The notes beneath the pieces were generated by a model that saw only the letters and a program-made list of their open reading frames with translations, was not told the DNA's origin and ran no database searches. 64,000 nt of DNA, from the NCBI RefSeq assembly GCF_000731955.1, contig NZ_JNCK01000001.1, positions 2,542,001 through 2,606,000 of the forward strand. Direction: 5' to 3'. Numbering within the stretch: position 1 is the first letter of the stretch; every line of letters starts with the position of its first letter. Of the stretch, positions 53,518 to 62,729 are shown piece after piece. The translations under genes and the position numbers were made by a program. The stretch comes from Halomonas zincidurans B6. GTDB lineage: Bacteria > Pseudomonadota > Gammaproteobacteria > Pseudomonadales > Halomonadaceae.

Positions 53518-54575
53518 GAGCCCTCCTCGCGCCGCTTGGCCTGCACGACCTCCTCGCGCGCCAGGGTGAACTCCACGTCGCTGCTCTGCTCGCCCTGCAT
53601 CAGCAGCCTGGCCATGTCGCGAGCCGGAACGCCGTTGAACAGGACCTGATAGAGCCCTTCGCAAAGCGGCATGTAGATGCCCTCCTCGTGGGCCTTGCCG
53701 CGCACCAGGCTCACCGTGTTGACGCCCTCGGCCACCTGCCCCAGCGCCTCGATTGCCTCGTCGAGGGTCCGGCCCTCGCCGAGCGCCTGGCCCACCCGGT
53801 AGTTGCGCGACAGGTTCGACGAACAGGTCACGATCAAATCGCCGACGCCGGCCAGGCCGAGGAAGGTCATCGGGTTGGCACCCAGCGCGACGGCGAAGCG
53901 GCTCATCTCGGCGAGCGCCCGGGTCATCAGCATGCTGCGGGTGTTCTCGCCCATGCCCAGCGCCGCGGCCATGCCGGCGGCGATGGCGTAGATGTTCTTG
54001 AGCGCGCCGCCAAGCTCGACGCCGTAGCGGTCGTTGCTGGCATAGACGCGAAAGTAATCGCAGCCCAGCGCATTCTGGACCCTGGCCCGGGTCAGCGCAT
54101 CGTCGCTGGCGATAACCGTCGCGGTCAGTTGCTTCTGAGCGATCTCCGAGGCCAGGTTGGGGCCGGAAAGCACGCCGATATGCGGCGAGTCGGTCTCCTC
54201 CTCGAGGATCTGGCTCATCAGCTTGAAGCCGTCGGCCTGGATACCCTTGGTAGTGCTGACGAGTATCTGCCCGGGCTGCAGCCAGCGGTTGGCCTGGCGG
54301 ATCACACTGAGAAACGCCTGGGAGGGGATCGCCACGAACACCAGGCTCGCGCCTTCGATCACCGCGCGCAGATCGCTCGAGGCGACAACCCTTGGGTTGA
54401 TGGCGAAATCGGCAAGATAACGCCGGTTGCGATGGTCGCGATTGATCGCCGCCACCTGGTCGTCGTCGCGCAGCCACTGATTCACGGCGGCACCGTTGTC
54501 GGCGGCGATGCTCGCCAAGGCCGTGCCGAAACTGCCGCCGCCCAGCACGGCCACCTGAAGTCGCGGGTCGCTCAT
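53514..54575 (-). CDS. gpsA: glycerol-3-phosphate dehydrogenase (NAD(P)+)
   Basis: Makes sn-glycerol 3-phosphate for phospholipid synthesis from dihydroxyacetone phosphate. 353 residues, with the Rossmann motif AVLGGGSFGTALA, VFVAIPSQAF, STTKGIQADG, the catalytic Lys in VELGGALKNIYAIAAG, and GLAGVGDLIVTCSS. The C-terminal extension after GEQSSDVEF is slightly longer than in E. coli (339). Coupled to sixA. Confidence 0.97.
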   Translation of the reverse strand: MSDPRLQVAVLGGGSFGTALASIAADNGAAVNQWLRDDDQVAAINRDHRNRRYLADFAINPRVVASSDLRAVIEGASLVFVAIPSQAFLSVIRQANRWLQPGQILVSTTKGIQADGFKLMSQILEEETDSPHIGVLSGPNLASEIAQKQLTATVIASDDALTRARVQNALGCDYFRVYASNDRYGVELGGALKNIYAIAAGMAAALGMGENTRSMLMTRALAEMSRFAVALGANPMTFLGLAGVGDLIVTCSSNLSRNYRVGQALGEGRTLDEAIEALGQVAEGVNTVSLVRGKAHEEGIYMPLCEGLYQVLFNGVPARDMARLLMQGEQSSDVEFTLAREEVVQAKRREEGS

Positions 54576-54610
54576 GGTCCATCCATTGACGGTGAAAGAC
54601 GCCCCAGTGT

Positions 54611-54637
54611 AACCAAAAACACCCCGTTCGGGGCGTT
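54611..54637 (-). terminator. rho-independent terminator after pntB
   Basis: Read on the minus strand: AACGCCCC, loop GAAC, GGGGTGTT, then a T-run (TTTTTGG). One G-U pair in the stem. It lies in the 124-base gap between the pntB stop and the gpsA start. Confidence 0.8.
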
Positions 54638-54699
54638 GTATGCAACGATGGACGAAGCAGCCCCGGGCGGCCGGCCAGCGGCGACCGTCCGGGTAGCAC

Positions 54700-56142
54700 T
54701 CACTCGATCAGCGGCACCAGAGTGTCGATGCTGGACTTGGCATCGCCGTAGAGCATCCGGGTGTTGTCCTTGAAGAACAGCGGATTCTCGATGCCCGAGT
54801 AGCCGGTTCCCTGGCCGCGCTTGCAGACGAACACCTGCTTGGCCTCCCAGACCCGCAATACCGGCATGCCGGCGATGGGGCTGTTGGGATCTTCCTGGGC
54901 GGCCGGATTGACGATGTCGTTGGAGCCGATGACGATCACCACGTCGGTCTCAGCGAAGTCGTCATTGATCTCGTCCATCTCCATGACGATATCGTAGGGC
55001 ACCCTGGCCTCGGCGAGCAGCACGTTCATGTGCCCGGGCAGACGCCCCGCCACCGGGTGAATGCCGAAGCGCACCTGCTTGCCGGCGCTGCGCAGCTTGC
55101 GCACCAGCTCGCTGACGGCATTCTGCGCCTGGGCCACTGCCATGCCGTAGCCCGGCACGATGATCACGCTGTCGGCGTCGTTCAAGGCGCTGGCCACCCC
55201 ATTGGTGTCGATGGCCACCTGCTCGCCCTCGATCTCGGCGACCGGGCCCTGGCTGCCGCCGAAGCCCCCCAGGATCACGTTGACGAAGTTGCGGTTCATC
55301 GCCTTGCACATGATGTAGGAGAGGATCGCACCGGAAGAGCCGACCAACGCGCCGGTGACGATCAGCAGGTCATTGGACAGGGTGAAACCGATCGCCGCCG
55401 CCGCCCAGCCGGAATAGCTGTTGAGCATCGACACCACCACCGGCATGTCGGCGCCGCCGATGCCCATGATCAGGTGCCAGCCGATGAAGAACGCCAGCAG
55501 CGCCAGCAGCAGCAGCGTCCAGAAGCCGGCACCGTTGAGGTAGGCGATCGCCAGCAGCAGGCACAGCAGCGCCGCGCCGGCATTCAGCCAGTGCCCGCCC
55601 GGGTACTGACGCGCCTTGCCGTCGATCTTGCCGGCCAGCTTGCCGAAAGCGATGATCGAGCCGGTGAAGGTCACCGCGCCGATGAACACCCCCAGCACCA
55701 CTTCGATCTGCAGGAAGGTCAACTCGGCCGGCGTCTTGGAGGCCAGCGTGGCGGCGAAGGCCGACAGGCCGTCCAGCGACTCGCCCGCGGCGCGCAGAGC
55801 CAGTACCCGGGTACGCTCCAGGTCGGCATTCCAGCCGACGAACACCGCCGCCAGCCCGACAAACGAGTGCAGCGCCGCGACCAGCTGCGGCATCTGCGTC
55901 ATCTCCACCCGCTTGGCCACCACGGTACCGATGATCGCGCCGATGATCATCATCGGAATCATCAGCCAGTAACCGCCCACCCCCGGCCCGAACATGGTGA
56001 ACAACACCGCCACGGCCATGCCGACGATGCCGTACCATACGGCCCGCTTGGCCTTTTCCTGATTGCTCAACCCGCCCAGCGAGAGGATGAACAGTACACT
56101 TGCCGCAATTGCCGCGGCCGAAACGAATTCATTACCCAACAT
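54700..56142 (-). CDS. pntB: NAD(P) transhydrogenase subunit beta
   Basis: 480 residues: about nine transmembrane helices (domain II), then the NADP-binding domain III from about 290 (IIVPGYGMAVAQAQ, GIHPVAGRLPGHMNVLLAEA, IVIGSNDIVNPAA). With PntA it couples hydride transfer from NADH to NADP+ to proton re-entry and so supplies NADPH, for example for PHA precursor reduction. It follows pntA by 17 bases. Confidence 0.98.
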   Translation of the reverse strand: MLGNEFVSAAAIAASVLFILSLGGLSNQEKAKRAVWYGIVGMAVAVLFTMFGPGVGGYWLMIPMMIIGAIIGTVVAKRVEMTQMPQLVAALHSFVGLAAVFVGWNADLERTRVLALRAAGESLDGLSAFAATLASKTPAELTFLQIEVVLGVFIGAVTFTGSIIAFGKLAGKIDGKARQYPGGHWLNAGAALLCLLLAIAYLNGAGFWTLLLLALLAFFIGWHLIMGIGGADMPVVVSMLNSYSGWAAAAIGFTLSNDLLIVTGALVGSSGAILSYIMCKAMNRNFVNVILGGFGGSQGPVAEIEGEQVAIDTNGVASALNDADSVIIVPGYGMAVAQAQNAVSELVRKLRSAGKQVRFGIHPVAGRLPGHMNVLLAEARVPYDIVMEMDEINDDFAETDVVIVIGSNDIVNPAAQEDPNSPIAGMPVLRVWEAKQVFVCKRGQGTGYSGIENPLFFKDNTRMLYGDAKSSIDTLVPLIE

Positions 56143-56159
56143 TGTGTGCCCCCGCGGCT

Positions 56160-57731
56160 TTAGGATTTCTGGAACATGGCCAGCATCCGGCGTGTCACCA
56201 GGAAGCCACCCACGATATTGATGGACGCGACCAGCACCGAGATCCCGGCGAGCAGGCCGACCAGCCAGTTGCCGGAACCGAGCTGCAGCACCGCGCCGAG
56301 GATGACGATGCCGGAAATGGCATTGGTTACCGCCATCAGCGGGGTATGCAGCGAATGGCTGACGTTCCAGATCACCTGGAAACCGACGAAGCAGGCCAGC
56401 GCGAAGACGATGAAATGCTGCATGAACGAGGCCGGTGCAACCTGACCGAGCAACAGCATCACGGCACCGCCCACCACGAGCAGCCCCAGCTGGCGCGTGG
56501 TCTGCGCCTTGAAGGCGGCGTGCTCGGCGGCCTTCCTTTCCTCCGGCGTCGGCTCCTTCTCCCTGGGTTTGGGCTTGGACGCGCCGATCGCCTTGACCTT
56601 GGGCGGCGGCGGCGGAAAGGTGATTTCCCCCTGGTGGGCCACCGTGGCGCCGCGAATGACATCGTCTTCCATGTCGTGAACGACCTTGCCGTCCTTTTCC
56701 GGCGTGAGATCGGTGAGCATGTGGCGGACGTTGGTGGCGTACAGCAGCGAGGCCTGGGTGGCCATGCGCGACGGGAAGTCGGTATAGCCGACGACGATCA
56801 CGCCGTTGTCGGTGACGATGCGCTCATCGGGCACGGTCAGATCGCAGTTGCCGCCCTTCTCGGCGGCCAGATCGACGATCACCGAGCCGGGCTTCATGGC
56901 CTTGACCATATCCTCGAGCCACAGCTTGGGCGCGGGCTTGCCGGGAATCAGCGCAGTGGTGATGACGATGTCCACCTCGGAGGCCTGCTCGCGGAACAGC
57001 GCCAGCTGCTTCTCGCGGAACTCGGGGCTCGACGGCGCCGCGTAGCCGCCGCTTTCGGAACCCTCCTGACTCTCGTCGAAATCGAGATACAGAAATTCGG
57101 CGCCCATCGACTCGATCTGCTCGGCCACTTCGGGGCGCACGTCGAAGGCGCGCACCACCGCGCCGAGGCTGGTGGCGGTGCCGATGGCGGCGAGCCCGGC
57201 CACCCCGGCGCCGACGATCAGCACCTTGGCCGGCGGCACCTTGCCGGCAGCGGTCACCTGACCGGTAAAGAACCGCCCGAATTGGTTGCCCGCCTCGATC
57301 ACCGCGCGATAGCCGGCGATGTTGGCGGTACTCGACAGGGCATCCATCTTCTGCGCCCGCGAGATGCGCGGCACCATGTCCATGGCAATCACGCTGGCGC
57401 CCTTGGCGCGGCAGCGCTCGAGCATCGCCTCGTTCTGGGCCGGCCAGAAGAACGCGATCAGCGTCTGGCCCTGGCGCAGGCGGTCGGCCTCCTCCTCGGA
57501 GGGCTCGCGCACCTTGATGACGATCTCGGCCTCGCGCCACAGCGCCTCGGCGCCATCCACCACACTGACCCCCGCGTCGCGGTAGGCATCGTCGTTGAAA
57601 CCCGCCGCCACGCCGGCTCCGGACTCGATCAGGCATTCGTGCCCCAGCTTCTGGATATGCTGCGCGCTCTCCGGGGTCAGCGCGACTCGCGCCTCGCCCG
57701 CGGCGCATTCCTTGGGTGCTCCGATCTTCAC
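56160..57731 (-). CDS. pntA: NAD(P) transhydrogenase subunit alpha
   Basis: 523 residues: domain I with MKIGAPKECAAGEARVALTP, the RQD-loop-like region, and NAD-binding VLIVGAGVAGLAAIGTATSLGA (shown here in part). A Pro/Lys-rich linker near 375-405 (FPPPPPKVKAIGASK) joins it to four C-terminal transmembrane helices. It is a full-length E. coli-type PntA, not split into PntAA and PntAB. The start is GTG 57731 with GGGAGG upstream. Confidence 0.98.
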   Translation of the reverse strand: MKIGAPKECAAGEARVALTPESAQHIQKLGHECLIESGAGVAAGFNDDAYRDAGVSVVDGAEALWREAEIVIKVREPSEEEADRLRQGQTLIAFFWPAQNEAMLERCRAKGASVIAMDMVPRISRAQKMDALSSTANIAGYRAVIEAGNQFGRFFTGQVTAAGKVPPAKVLIVGAGVAGLAAIGTATSLGAVVRAFDVRPEVAEQIESMGAEFLYLDFDESQEGSESGGYAAPSSPEFREKQLALFREQASEVDIVITTALIPGKPAPKLWLEDMVKAMKPGSVIVDLAAEKGGNCDLTVPDERIVTDNGVIVVGYTDFPSRMATQASLLYATNVRHMLTDLTPEKDGKVVHDMEDDVIRGATVAHQGEITFPPPPPKVKAIGASKPKPREKEPTPEERKAAEHAAFKAQTTRQLGLLVVGGAVMLLLGQVAPASFMQHFIVFALACFVGFQVIWNVSHSLHTPLMAVTNAISGIVILGAVLQLGSGNWLVGLLAGISVLVASINIVGGFLVTRRMLAMFQKS

Positions 57732-58208
57732 GACAGACCTCCCGCCTGGCGGCGCTGATGATGGTTCATGGCTACATTCGTACGTTCAGTCCACATTCGC
57801 CTCGCTCCTTGTATCGGCCCGGTATTCCCAAACGATTTCGGTGACATAAAAGACACGGGAAAACGGCAAGCGGTCAGCTCGTTATCGCAGCCTGACTATC
57901 AGTCTCTTCGCAAAGCCCTGTAAAGATCAATAAATTGTTATAAAAAGCTAATTATAATCATGCACTTATGCACGCCATAACGTGCCGCTTATGCAACGAC
58001 AAAGTTATAAGCCAGTGATTTAAATAGTATTTTCGGAAAAAATCAAACCGTGTCTTTGAGTTATAAATGCCATAAGCAATTCGTTATTCTTACCGGCCCG
58101 CCGCGAATGAAGCGCTACAGCGAGTGACGTCCTCACCCACCATCGAGCATAAAGTGATCGTCGAAATCTGAGATTTTTCCGCCATTCGCAAGCTCCGGAC
58201 ATGAAAAA
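57732..58208. promoter_or_regulatory. AT-rich leader region upstream of pntA
   Basis: 477 bases between the pntA start and the htpG terminator. About 57880-58110 is far more AT-rich than the rest of the window. It contains CTTATGCA twice (57965-57972 and 57988-57995) and an inverted relative, CATAAGCA, near 58070. No credible gene is seen; the short frame MAFITQRHGLIF on the minus strand has no ribosome site. It probably holds the pntAB promoter, perhaps with regulator sites. Confidence 0.5.
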
Positions 58209-58235
58209 CCCGGCCTGCCAGAACGGCAGGCCGGG
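58209..58235 (-). terminator. rho-independent terminator after htpG
   Basis: Perfect 11-base stem CCCGGCCTGCC (58209-58219) and GGCAGGCCGGG (58225-58235), followed on the minus strand by TTTTTCATG. It lies 24 bases past the htpG stop. Confidence 0.9.
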
Positions 58236-58258
58236 GCGGCATGGCTCAAATCGATCGC

Positions 58259-60157
58259 TCAGGCAGTCAGCATGGCGTTGAGCCGCTTGACGTAGGCCGC
58301 CGGATCGTCGAGATGCCCGCCTTCGGCGATGATCGCCTGATCGAGCAGGATCCGCGCCAGATCGCCGAACGAGGCGTCGTCGACGCTTTCCAGACGGCTG
58401 ATCAGCGGATGATCGGGGTTGAGCTCGAGAATCGGCTTGACCTCGGGCAGCGGCTGGCCGGCCGCTTCCATGATGCGCCGCATCTGGAAGCCCATGTCGT
58501 TCTCGGAGAGCACCACGCAGGCCGGCGAATCGGTCAGCCGATGAGTCACACGGACTTCCTGGACATGCTCGCCGAGCGCCGCCTGCACACGCTTGACCAG
58601 ATCCTCCTTGGCCTTGGCGGTTTCCTCCTGGGCCTGCTTCTCCTCCTCGCCCTCGATCTCGCCGAGATCGAGATTGCCCTTGGCGACGTCGGCCAGACTC
58701 TTGCCGTCGTATTCGGTGAGATGGCTGACCAGCCACTCGTCGATGCGGTCGTGGAGCAGCACCACCTCGACGCCCTTCTTGCGGAAGATCTCCAGGTGCG
58801 GGCTCGACTTGGCCGCGTTGAAGCTGTCGGCGACGATATAGTAGATCTTCTGCTGGCCTTCCTTCATGCGCGACACGTAGTCGGCCAGCGACTGATCCTG
58901 GGTCGCGCTATCGGTGTGGGTAGTCGAGAAGCGCAGCAGTTCGGCGATCTTGTCGCGGTTGGCGAAGTCTTCCGCCGGGCCTTCCTTGAGCACCGCGCCG
59001 AAGGTGTTCCAGAAGCGCTGGTAGGCGTCGTTGTCCTTGGCCAGCTTCTTGAGCATGTCCAGCGCGCGCTTGGTCAACGCCGACTTCATCTTGTCGACCT
59101 GCGGGTCCTTCTGCAGCAGTTCGCGGGAGACGTTGAGCGACAGGTCCTTGGTGTCCACCACGCCCTTGATGAAGCGCAGGTAGAGCGGCAGGAACTGCTC
59201 GGCATCGTCCATGATGAACACGCGCTGCACATACAGACGCACGCCCCGCGCGCCGTCGCGCTCGTAGAGATCGAACGGCGCCCGCTCGGGCACGTAGAGC
59301 AGGCTGGTATATTCGAGCTTGCCCTCGACCTTGTTGTGGCTCCAGGTCAGCGGATCGCTGAAATCGTGCGAGATGTGCTTGTAGAACGCCTGGTACTCGT
59401 CGTCGCTGACCTCGCTCTTGGGCCGCACCCACAGCGCCTGGGCCTCGTTGACGGTCTCCCAGGTAACCACCTCGCTGCCCTCGACCTCGTTGCCGTCATC
59501 GTCGGTGGCGGTCTCGGTCCTGGGCATGCGCACCGGCACATCGATGTGGTCGGAATACTTGCGCACCAGGGCACGCAGCCGGTAATCGTCGGCGAACTCC
59601 TTGGCGTCGTCCTTGAGATGCAGGGTAATCTCGGTGCCGTGCGCGTTCATGTCGATATCGGCAACGGTGAACTCGCCCTCGCCGCGCGAGCGCCATTCGA
59701 CGCCGGCATCGCTGCCCGCGCGCCGGGTGCGCACGGTGACTTCGTCGGCGACGATGAACGCCGAATAGAAGCCCACGCCGAACTGGCCGATCAGCTTGGC
59801 GTCCTTCTGCTGTTCGCCGGAAAGCTGCTTGAGGAACTCGGCGGTGCCGCTCTTGGCGATGGTACCGAGGTTGGCGATGACGTCCTCGCGGGTCATGCCG
59901 ATGCCGTTGTCGCGCACCGTCACGGTGTTGGCCTCGGCGTCGTGCTCGATCTCGATGCGCAGGTCGCTGTCGCCCTCGTAGAGCGCGTCGTTGTCCAACG
60001 CCTGGTAACGCAGCTTGTCGCCGGCATCGGCGGCATTGGAAATCAGCTCGCGCAGGAAAATCTCCCGGTTGGAGTACAGGGAGTGGATCATCAAATGAAG
60101 TAGCTGCTTGACTTCGGTCTGGAAGCCAAGGGTCTCTTCATGGGTGGCGGTGGTCAT
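58259..60157 (-). CDS. htpG: molecular chaperone HtpG (Hsp90)
   Basis: 632 residues, as in E. coli (624). GHKL ATPase domain: SNREIFLRELISNAADAGDKL (N-box, given in part), VRDNGIGMTREDV, and GQFGVGFYSAFIVAD. The middle domain carries the catalytic Arg in NVSRELLQ, and a C-terminal dimerisation domain follows. GAGGGG precedes ATG 60157. ATP-driven folding chaperone in the cytoplasm. Monocistronic, with its own terminator. Confidence 0.98.
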   Translation of the reverse strand: MTTATHEETLGFQTEVKQLLHLMIHSLYSNREIFLRELISNAADAGDKLRYQALDNDALYEGDSDLRIEIEHDAEANTVTVRDNGIGMTREDVIANLGTIAKSGTAEFLKQLSGEQQKDAKLIGQFGVGFYSAFIVADEVTVRTRRAGSDAGVEWRSRGEGEFTVADIDMNAHGTEITLHLKDDAKEFADDYRLRALVRKYSDHIDVPVRMPRTETATDDDGNEVEGSEVVTWETVNEAQALWVRPKSEVSDDEYQAFYKHISHDFSDPLTWSHNKVEGKLEYTSLLYVPERAPFDLYERDGARGVRLYVQRVFIMDDAEQFLPLYLRFIKGVVDTKDLSLNVSRELLQKDPQVDKMKSALTKRALDMLKKLAKDNDAYQRFWNTFGAVLKEGPAEDFANRDKIAELLRFSTTHTDSATQDQSLADYVSRMKEGQQKIYYIVADSFNAAKSSPHLEIFRKKGVEVVLLHDRIDEWLVSHLTEYDGKSLADVAKGNLDLGEIEGEEEKQAQEETAKAKEDLVKRVQAALGEHVQEVRVTHRLTDSPACVVLSENDMGFQMRRIMEAAGQPLPEVKPILELNPDHPLISRLESVDDASFGDLARILLDQAIIAEGGHLDDPAAYVKRLNAMLTA

Positions 60158-60267
60158 TTAGCGGCCCCTCATGGTGTTGAACTCATGGTCTTGAACGACG
60201 GTTCCGTCACCGATATGGGGCCCCGGGCAGGCATTTCAAGCGTTTGCCGGCGCAAAGCGCGACAAGC

Positions 60268-60609
60268 TCAGCGCGGCGGCGGGCGTCGTACCGGCATGTC
60301 GATGCCCTTCCAGCGCCGATAATCGGCCAGTGCCGCGTCCACGCGGGTCAACAACCAGCCGACGATCACCACGTCGTCGAGGACCCCGACCAGCAGCAGC
60401 ACATCGGGGATCAGATCGAGCGGTGAAACCAGATAGATCACCGCCAGCGCCATCCAGCCGATCGCCGACCAGGGCACCGGGCGATAGCGTCCTTTCAGGA
60501 CATCGCCGCACATCGGGACGAACAGCCGCATCGCCCGCGCCATCTGCGCCAGCGCGCCGCCGCGTCTTTTGAGTCGCGCGGCGATATTCCAGGCCTTGAA
60601 TCCCGCCAT
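60268..60609 (-). CDS. DUF1232 (YkvA-like) membrane protein
   Basis: 113 residues from ATG 60609, chosen for GGGGAGAG upstream; the longer frame to 60681 lacks one. DUF1232 core YRPVPWSAIGWMALAVIYLVSPLDLIPDVLLL (in part) followed by GVLDDVVIVGWLL: one or two hydrophobic helices with the conserved SPLDLIPD turn. Function unknown. An intact relative of the truncated copy at 45845-46111. It lies 110 bases downstream of htpG. Confidence 0.88.
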   Translation of the reverse strand: MAGFKAWNIAARLKRRGGALAQMARAMRLFVPMCGDVLKGRYRPVPWSAIGWMALAVIYLVSPLDLIPDVLLLVGVLDDVVIVGWLLTRVDAALADYRRWKGIDMPVRRPPPR

Positions 60610-60755
60610 TTCGCTCTCTCCCCGTGTCGTGTAATACCCGCCAAGAACGCTGAACACTTGTACATGGATACCAAACAACACTACTCAAGTGCAGCGCTAT
60701 CGGCGAGGATGAGGCAGTCCCTATCCGCTAGGCAAGCATGCACTAGGAGTCGCCG

Positions 60756-62729
60756 ATGCCCATTCGAGTTCCCCGCCGTGGGCTCGCGCTGATCAGCGCA
60801 CTATTACTGAGCCTACCGATGCTGAGCCTACCAGTACTGAGCCTACCGGCCCTCGCCGACGAGGCCGCCGATCGTGCCATGCGCAACGCGCTGGAAGCCG
60901 CCCGCAACCAACAGTGGAACCGTATCGATCAAGCCGCCATCGACGATCACGTATTGGCCGGGTACGTCGAATATCACCGGCTGCGGGGACGGCTGCCCGA
61001 CCTCGACCCGGCGACCGTCAACGCCTATCTGACGCGTTATGCCGACTCGCCGCTCAGCGACTGGCTGCGCGGCGTCGCCGAAATCGAGTATGGGCAGGCA
61101 GGGCGCTTCAGCGATCTGCTGGCGATCAGCGATGGTGAACCCCGCGGCACGATCCGCCAATGCTACTACTATACCGCCCTGCTCGACCGAGACCCGGCGG
61201 CGGCGGCCGCAGGCGGGCGCGAACTGTGGCTGACCGGGCGCTCCCAGCCCAGTGAATGCAATGTGTTGTTCGACACGCTGCGCGCGCGCGGCGAGATCGG
61301 CGGACAGGCGATCTGGCAGCGCCTGATGCTGGCCTGGGAAGCCGGCGAGACCGGGTTGATGGACTACCTGGAAGGCGAGCTGCCGGCCGGCTGGAGCGGC
61401 GCCAAGCAAGCCCTCGAGCGGCTGCGCAAGGATTATTCGGCCATCACCCGGGTGCCCCGCGATGTCGGCCCCGACGGCGCCGCCGCGGCGCTGTTCACGG
61501 CAGCCATGGCCCAGTTCACCCGCGCCGATACCGAAGCCGCGCTCGAAGCCTGGCGCAAGATCGCCCCGCAGCTGTCGCTCAGCGACGCCCGGCGTCAGCG
61601 CATCGCAAGGGACCTGGCGTTCTATTCGATGGTCCGCGAGATCGACAACAATCGCGCCTGGGTGGACGCCAACCTGACCCGGCTGGCCGACGGCGATCTG
61701 CTCGAATTGCGGGTACGCCGCGCGCTGGCCGAGCGCGATTGGCGCGGCGTCATCGACTGGGTTCATGCGATGCCCGACGACCCGCGCCAGGATGCCCGCT
61801 GGCAATACTGGCTGGGCCGCGCGCTGGATGAGCTCGGCGATGAGCAGACGGCCAGGAAGGCCTTCGCCGCCGCCGCCGATCAACGCAGCTTCTACGGCTT
61901 CGCCGCCGCCGATCGGCTCGGCCAGCCCTACGCGCTCAACCGTGACCGCGCCGCATTCAACGACGCCTATCGTCAGACGGTCGACGATTGGCCGGCAGTC
62001 CAGCGCACCGCAGCGCTGATGCGCATCGACGAGCCGGGGCTGGCGCGCAGCGAATGGTACTACGCCTCGCAGCAGGCCAGCGACGAGGAGGCCCGTGCGC
62101 TGGCCGACTACGCCCTGCGCCGCGGTTGGTACGCACTGGTAGTCCAGACCACCATTCTCGCCCAGCAGTGGGACGCGCTCGATTGGCGCTTCCCGCCGGC
62201 CTACCGGGCCAGTTTTCGCGAGTGGGGCGAGCGCGCCGACGTCGATCCGTTTTTGTTGATGGGCATTGCGCGTCGCGAGAGCGCGTTCAATCCCCAAGCA
62301 CGCTCGCCGGTGGGTGCGCGTGGCTTGATGCAGCTGATGCCGGGGACCGCCGAGGACGTCAGCGATCGCTACGGCTTTAAGACCCCCACCCCCGAGGAGC
62401 TTTACCAGCCCGAAAGCAACATTCGCCTGGGCAGTCGCTATATCCGCGAAATGATCGATCGCTACAGTGGCAACCGCCTGGCTGCCGTAGCGGCTTACAA
62501 CGCCGGCCCCGGCCGGGTCGATCGCTGGCTGCGCGAGGCCCCGCGCGAGTTCGACCTGTTCGTCGAGAGCATTCCCTACCGCGAGACACGCGACTATGTA
62601 CAGGCGGTGCTCGCCTACCGGGTGATCTTCGCCAGCCTGGCCAACGATGGGGAGACGACAGGCATTGCCATGCTCGACGACAGCGAGCGCCAGAATCGCT
62701 ACGATGCGTCGTTGCTGGCCCGCAATTGA
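60756..62729 (+). CDS. slt: soluble lytic murein transglycosylase
   Basis: 657 residues; periplasmic enzyme that cleaves the MurNAc-GlcNAc bond to give 1,6-anhydro ends. The signal peptide contains a threefold repeat LSLP encoded by 15-base units. A long alpha-helical superhelix covers about 35-470, then the Slt catalytic domain with Glu508 in IARRESAFNPQARS, GLMQLMPGTAEDV and AVAAYNAGPGRV. AGGAG precedes ATG 60756. Length is close to E. coli Slt70 (645). Confidence 0.95.
   Translation: MPIRVPRRGLALISALLLSLPMLSLPVLSLPALADEAADRAMRNALEAARNQQWNRIDQAAIDDHVLAGYVEYHRLRGRLPDLDPATVNAYLTRYADSPLSDWLRGVAEIEYGQAGRFSDLLAISDGEPRGTIRQCYYYTALLDRDPAAAAAGGRELWLTGRSQPSECNVLFDTLRARGEIGGQAIWQRLMLAWEAGETGLMDYLEGELPAGWSGAKQALERLRKDYSAITRVPRDVGPDGAAAALFTAAMAQFTRADTEAALEAWRKIAPQLSLSDARRQRIARDLAFYSMVREIDNNRAWVDANLTRLADGDLLELRVRRALAERDWRGVIDWVHAMPDDPRQDARWQYWLGRALDELGDEQTARKAFAAAADQRSFYGFAAADRLGQPYALNRDRAAFNDAYRQTVDDWPAVQRTAALMRIDEPGLARSEWYYASQQASDEEARALADYALRRGWYALVVQTTILAQQWDALDWRFPPAYRASFREWGERADVDPFLLMGIARRESAFNPQARSPVGARGLMQLMPGTAEDVSDRYGFKTPTPEELYQPESNIRLGSRYIREMIDRYSGNRLAAVAAYNAGPGRVDRWLREAPREFDLFVESIPYRETRDYVQAVLAYRVIFASLANDGETTGIAMLDDSERQNRYDASLLARN
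60807..60847. repeat. three tandem 15-bp units inside the slt signal peptide
   Basis: CTGAGCCTACC occurs at 60807, 60822 and 60837, exactly 15 bases apart, so each unit encodes LSLPx. Copy-number change would lengthen or shorten the hydrophobic core by five residues without breaking the frame. Confidence 0.85.

Noticed and set aside
53029..54699. 556-codon frame joining gpsA and sixA
   Set aside because: It passes gpsA in the wrong frame; sixA has its own ATG overlapping the gpsA stop.
57880..58110. tRNA or sRNA gene in the AT-rich island
   Set aside because: No cloverleaf, no CCA end and no promoter-terminator pair apart from the htpG terminator on the other side.
58020..58736. Minus-strand frame over the htpG end and its terminator
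   Set aside because: It reads through the htpG coding region out of frame and across a strong terminator, with no ribosome site.
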